A stretch of 9,804 nt of DNA from Caldisericota bacterium (GTDB lineage Bacteria > CAIJMQ01 > JAADFP01), in assembly GCA_013152825.1 (NCBI GenBank), contig JAADFP010000009.1, positions 1 through 9,804 of the forward strand, in the 5' to 3' direction. The translations under genes were made by a program, and so were the position numbers. This document shows positions 7,801 through 9,804 of the stretch, one piece after another; position 1 is the first letter of the stretch; every line of letters begins with the position of its first letter. The notes under the pieces are model-generated. The model had not been told where the DNA came from. It worked only from the letters and a program-made list of their open reading frames with translations, and ran no database searches.

Positions 7801-9236
7801 TAAGACATGATAATCAGGCTGCCTACGCCTCAGGTCTGGTAGGAGTAGTACCGCAAGAAGACCAAATCACCCATATTTCCAGGTTTTTAATAGCCGGAAG
7901 ATGGTTCAGAAAGGGAGAAAAGAATGTCATAATCCTTCCCCAAAGACTCGCTAGCCTTCTCAAAATAAATAAAGAAGAGGTAGGAAAGACTTATCTAATG
8001 CTACTGGGCGAAAAGGTTAAGGTAATAGGTATTCTTAATGATGAAGCCATGAAAAACCTGCATGACCTGGATGATGAGAGAATTACACCGGTCAATTTCA
8101 GTATGATGGACTCCAAGAAAATAGAAAGAGTTAAACAGGAAAAAGTAGTTATGGCAGGAATAGGAAAAACAAACATAGAAACTTTCACACACAGCGAATA
8201 CTCGACTGTCCCCTTCCTTCCTTATGACTTTGTTATGGAGAATGGGGGCACACTGCAGTCAATGGTTCTTTCCTTCCCCAAAGGCACCAATATAATTGCT
8301 CAGGCAGAAAAATTCGTTTCCCGTCTGGGATTAACCATTTTCACTGGGGTAGGAGACAGGGTGTGGGTTTACAGCTCAGTGGGGCTTACCTCCTACCGGG
8401 GCATGGGAAACCTGGCTGTTCCTATACTTATCGCTGCCCTTATTGTTTTGAATACCATGCTGGGTTCAGTATATGAAAGAATAAAAGAAATAAGCACCTA
8501 CTCTTCTGTGGGACTGGCTCCTGTACACATAGCAGCTCTCTTCATAGCAGAAGCAGCAGTATATGCAGTCCTGGGGGCAGTAGCCGGGTATCTCTTGGGA
8601 CAGGTGGTGGCTAAATTAGCTACTACTTTTGGGTTTCTCACCGGGTTAACCCTGAACTATTCTTCCCTTTCTGCGGTTACCTCCACACTTATTGTCATGG
8701 CAGTAGTAATGCTTTCCACACTTTACCCTGCCCGCAAAGCATCACAACTCTCAGTGCCAGACGTTACACGCCGCTGGGTACTTCCTGAACCCAAGGGAGA
8801 TGTCTGGGAATTTGATTTCCCCTTTACCATAAGCGGAAAAGAGATCCTCGGAGTCTATATCTTCTTCCGCAACTACTTCTCTGCTTATACGGAAGAATCT
8901 GTTGGGACATTCTTCACCCAGGGAGTAGAATTCAAAACCTTTGACTGGAAGGGAGAAACAGGCTATTCCATGGAAATGGTAGTTCATCTTGCACCTTTTG
9001 ACCTGGGGGTGAGCCAACATGCCACCTTGAAAGCAATCCCAACCGGAGAATTCGGCGTTTACCTGATTAAAGTAATTCTAAAAAGAAGAAGCGGGGAAAT
9101 AGGCGCATGGAAAAGAGTTAACCGAAGATTCCTTGATACACTCAGAAAACAATTCCTGGTCTGGAGGACATTAAGCCCAAAAATTAAGAGCGAATACCAC
9201 GAAGAAGGAGAATCATTACTCAGAGAGAAGGAGTGA
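4845..9236 (+). CDS. Secreted M28-like (probably inactive) peptidase domain fused to an FtsX/MacB-type permease
   Basis: A 1463-residue envelope protein. Residues 1-24 are a signal peptide (cleavage likely after GYA). Residues 25-450 have an M28 peptidase layout: start RIPGYPGHEKAASYIENFL, a PA-type insertion at about 108-205 (GEVIYAGKG, GAKAIVFVEP), and core strands at 235-290 and 318-330. The metal-site positions are mostly replaced: F240, S256, H287-Y288 and D422; only D325 remains. Residues 480-700 are beta-rich, with a possible carboxypeptidase-regulatory-like start (SGAIAYLHLTS). Helical region 705-765 leads into three membrane helices (about 774-793, 807-823, 832-853). Then comes an FtsX-type permease: NMKRRKVRTWLTS before helix 899-918, an outside domain 920-1186, helices 1187-1207, 1228-1252 and 1274-1295, and YPARKASQLSVPDVTRR. 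A 150-residue tail is cytoplasmic. The topology is self-consistent, with the periplasmic N-domain outside. FtsX-type permeases normally work with an ABC ATPase; none is encoded here. Function unknown; substrate binding coupled to transport or signalling is inferred. Confidence 0.88.
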   Translation: MIRKLSCSIVTFFFLFSLTIAGYADQLTQHIEYLSSLKSRIPGYPGHEKAASYIENFLKSLGLKVKKEEVEVTVPVSRGGELTIKDKTFPIYPLWPNLVRTPTVPPQGIKGEVIYAGKGNYEDITGEKIKDNILILDFNSGNAWIDMAMLGAKAIVFVEPENTSRYEAEKKFLSQPLNIPRYWLPRKYFSGLLSILSNKKAEGTLRGRMDWENVKSYNIYATLEGSDPKLKDQLIILSTFYDSISVVPDFAPGATSAFNTAALLNIAQEFVNSPPRRSIMFLFTTGHYENISGITAFTQRHLRKHRFIRSKIKEPIDANLFIALDLSPGNDEIGVWHGTDDFYYQKVFAPFGKKFEKYNKEVSKALGYNPENTLTNGISPVKGISWDTLVFEKIMVEGTPVLYSGTPALNFVTIYDSRNYLDTPFDTLDKYNPAFIQKQSRFLSRLLREALNDSNLFPSFQTQLKDKLRSLEARLVTFNPRTSFVPSNPVSGAIAYLHLTSQEKTYMGVRGLKLKMTNKDGRALFNAVNNIALKKTPGYYLEGYALNPNTGEIILAPDLGVNGNENYPLQLKMTNVENDHMIVLFPCKPINVFDLIDPAFLVSLDRIDVFDRANSTPYAYGESRFVPREWTWTSDSEPVGVVFAQSQSWVKILGSSGPLGKRYLLLNSQNWKTKEGSEGIGFNPEQTSSIIRTPYQGAHDMLYLDDFRIKNLIKYGISNRRLENLHKWAWESFKKAEEALKNRLWDRFMKFSRQALAVESRAYPDVKATSNDVIKGIIFYLAILLPFAYFAERLFFGFPDIKKQLGGVFGIFLFIYWIMRMVHPAFRLANTPEVILLSFILLSLSVIVVSIISSKFEEQMQEMKRERAKVHEADVGRISATAAAFTLGVSNMKRRKVRTWLTSITLILLTFTVLSFTSVKTFMKYNRVLRDNKPLYQGILVRDKSWNPFEEVVLEHLRSVFFNEARVIPRSWLISPILEATTFIKLRHDNQAAYASGLVGVVPQEDQITHISRFLIAGRWFRKGEKNVIILPQRLASLLKINKEEVGKTYLMLLGEKVKVIGILNDEAMKNLHDLDDERITPVNFSMMDSKKIERVKQEKVVMAGIGKTNIETFTHSEYSTVPFLPYDFVMENGGTLQSMVLSFPKGTNIIAQAEKFVSRLGLTIFTGVGDRVWVYSSVGLTSYRGMGNLAVPILIAALIVLNTMLGSVYERIKEISTYSSVGLAPVHIAALFIAEAAVYAVLGAVAGYLLGQVVAKLATTFGFLTGLTLNYSSLSAVTSTLIVMAVVMLSTLYPARKASQLSVPDVTRRWVLPEPKGDVWEFDFPFTISGKEILGVYIFFRNYFSAYTEESVGTFFTQGVEFKTFDWKGETGYSMEMVVHLAPFDLGVSQHATLKAIPTGEFGVYLIKVILKRRSGEIGAWKRVNRRFLDTLRKQFLVWRTLSPKIKSEYHEEGESLLREKE
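9228..9233 (+). promoter_or_regulatory. Ribosome binding site of the downstream transporter gene
   Basis: AAGGAG lies within the last codons of the fusion gene, six bases before ATG 9240. Stop (9234-9236) and next start are three bases apart, so the two genes are almost certainly cotranscribed and translationally coupled. Confidence 0.8.
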
Positions 9237-9239
9237 GAT

Positions 9240-9804
9240 ATGGAAGAGATAAAAAACACCAACGCAGAACAGCAAGAAGAGAAATTTGAAAGCGGTTTTA
9301 ATATTAAAACCGTTGTGGCAGCTCTATTTATAGGCTTTATCATGCTCCCGGGGGCAATTTACCTGGGGTTAATTACGGGCGGAAGCATAGGAGGTGCCGC
9401 ACAATGGGTAACCATTATCCTCTTTGTGGAAATAGCCAAGCGTTCCCTGATACAGCTAAGAAAGCAGGAAATTTACATCATATACATTATTGCTTCCAGT
9501 CTGGTGGCACCGGGACTTATCATGGGGGCAGCTTCCCTGGTTCTCCAGGGTGGAGCTTTTGCCGAAAAAATATGGCAGCAGTACTTAATCCAATCCCCCT
9601 ATGCTAAAGCCTTCGGATTATCCGATAAAATACCTTCCTGGGTGGTCCCTCCGGCTGGTTCTGAGGCCCTAATGAAACGAACCTTCCTGGACAAAGCCTG
9701 GATTATCCCCATTCTTCTCCTGGTAGGAAACAATGTTCTTTTCCGCTTAAATTATTTTGGCCTGGGTTATCTCTTCTATAAACTCACTGCAGATATAGAA
9801 CGTT
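9240..9804 (+). CDS. N-terminal part of a DUF6785/OPT-like multi-spanning transporter (runs off the window)
   Basis: The frame is open from ATG 9240 to the last base, giving 188 residues and an incomplete codon. A charged, glutamate-rich N-terminus (1-20) precedes hydrophobic segments at about 22-44, 50-66, 77-103 and 153-182. Motifs such as GAIYLGLITGGSIGGA, LIQLRKQEIYIIYIIASSL and IPSWVVPPAGSEAL resemble the opening of DUF6785/OPT-like proteins: a Gly-rich first loop, a (K/R)QE motif before the third helix, and an IPxWxxP loop. These are believed to be secondary transporters of peptide-like solutes, but the substrate here is unknown. The final ADIER would suit the ERLxFP motif that follows in the family, just beyond the window. 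Its partner upstream is the peptidase-like permease, and a fragment of the complementary C-terminal domain lies at 4464-4778. Whether this gene keeps its own C-terminal domain cannot be seen. Confidence 0.7.
   Translation, partial: MEEIKNTNAEQQEEKFESGFNIKTVVAALFIGFIMLPGAIYLGLITGGSIGGAAQWVTIILFVEIAKRSLIQLRKQEIYIIYIIASSLVAPGLIMGAASLVLQGGAFAEKIWQQYLIQSPYAKAFGLSDKIPSWVVPPAGSEALMKRTFLDKAWIIPILLLVGNNVLFRLNYFGLGYLFYKLTADIER

Noticed and set aside
9404..9607. 67-residue + strand frame near the window end
   Set aside because: It lies inside the second transporter in another frame, and its Cys/His/Gly-rich sequence has no family features.

Overview
This window is a single run of tightly packed genes, all on the + strand. 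It holds the 3' part of smc, then ftsY, two small conserved-looking envelope genes, a short piece of a multi-spanning transporter, a very large secreted peptidase-like/FtsX-permease fusion, and the 5' part of a second multi-spanning transporter. GC content looks moderate to low (about 40-45% by eye). Start codons mostly follow strong AGGAG-type ribosome binding sites. The smc-ftsY pair is a widespread bacterial arrangement. Together with the M28-like/FtsX fusion and the OPT-like transporters, it suggests a bacterium, probably from a poorly cultivated lineage. I cannot name the phylum from this window.

Region by region: positions 1-2818 encode SMC from about residue 210 of a normal protein to its end. 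The first ~54 bases read in a different frame from the rest, with a run of nine A between them. Positions 2808-3683 encode FtsY, the SRP receptor, as an N+G form without a long acidic A domain. Positions 3680-3901 and 3876-4436 encode a two-helix membrane protein and a membrane-anchored TPR protein, both overlapping their upstream neighbours. Positions 4464-4778 encode a 104-residue membrane protein that looks like only the C-terminal domain of a DUF6785/OPT-like transporter. Its last transmembrane segment is cut by a TAG codon, and the same frame continues for 17 more family-like residues to a second TAG. Positions 4845-9236 encode a 1463-residue protein: signal peptide, M28/PA-type periplasmic domain, beta-rich region, three transmembrane helices, then a four-helix FtsX/MacB-type permease and a cytoplasmic tail. 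Positions 9240-9804 begin another DUF6785/OPT-like transporter that runs off the window.

The first two genes are housekeeping: chromosome organisation and membrane protein targeting. The last three look like an accessory envelope module, a peptidase-like permease next to a peptide-type transporter. The M28-like domain has lost nearly all the residues that bind the two metal ions, so it is probably a binding or sensing domain rather than an enzyme. No ABC ATPase partner is visible. The longest gap without an assigned gene is 66 bases (4779-4844), and even that is mostly the continuation of the transporter frame. I see no RNA genes, CRISPR arrays, insertion sequences or convincing terminators, and nothing supportable on the - strand.
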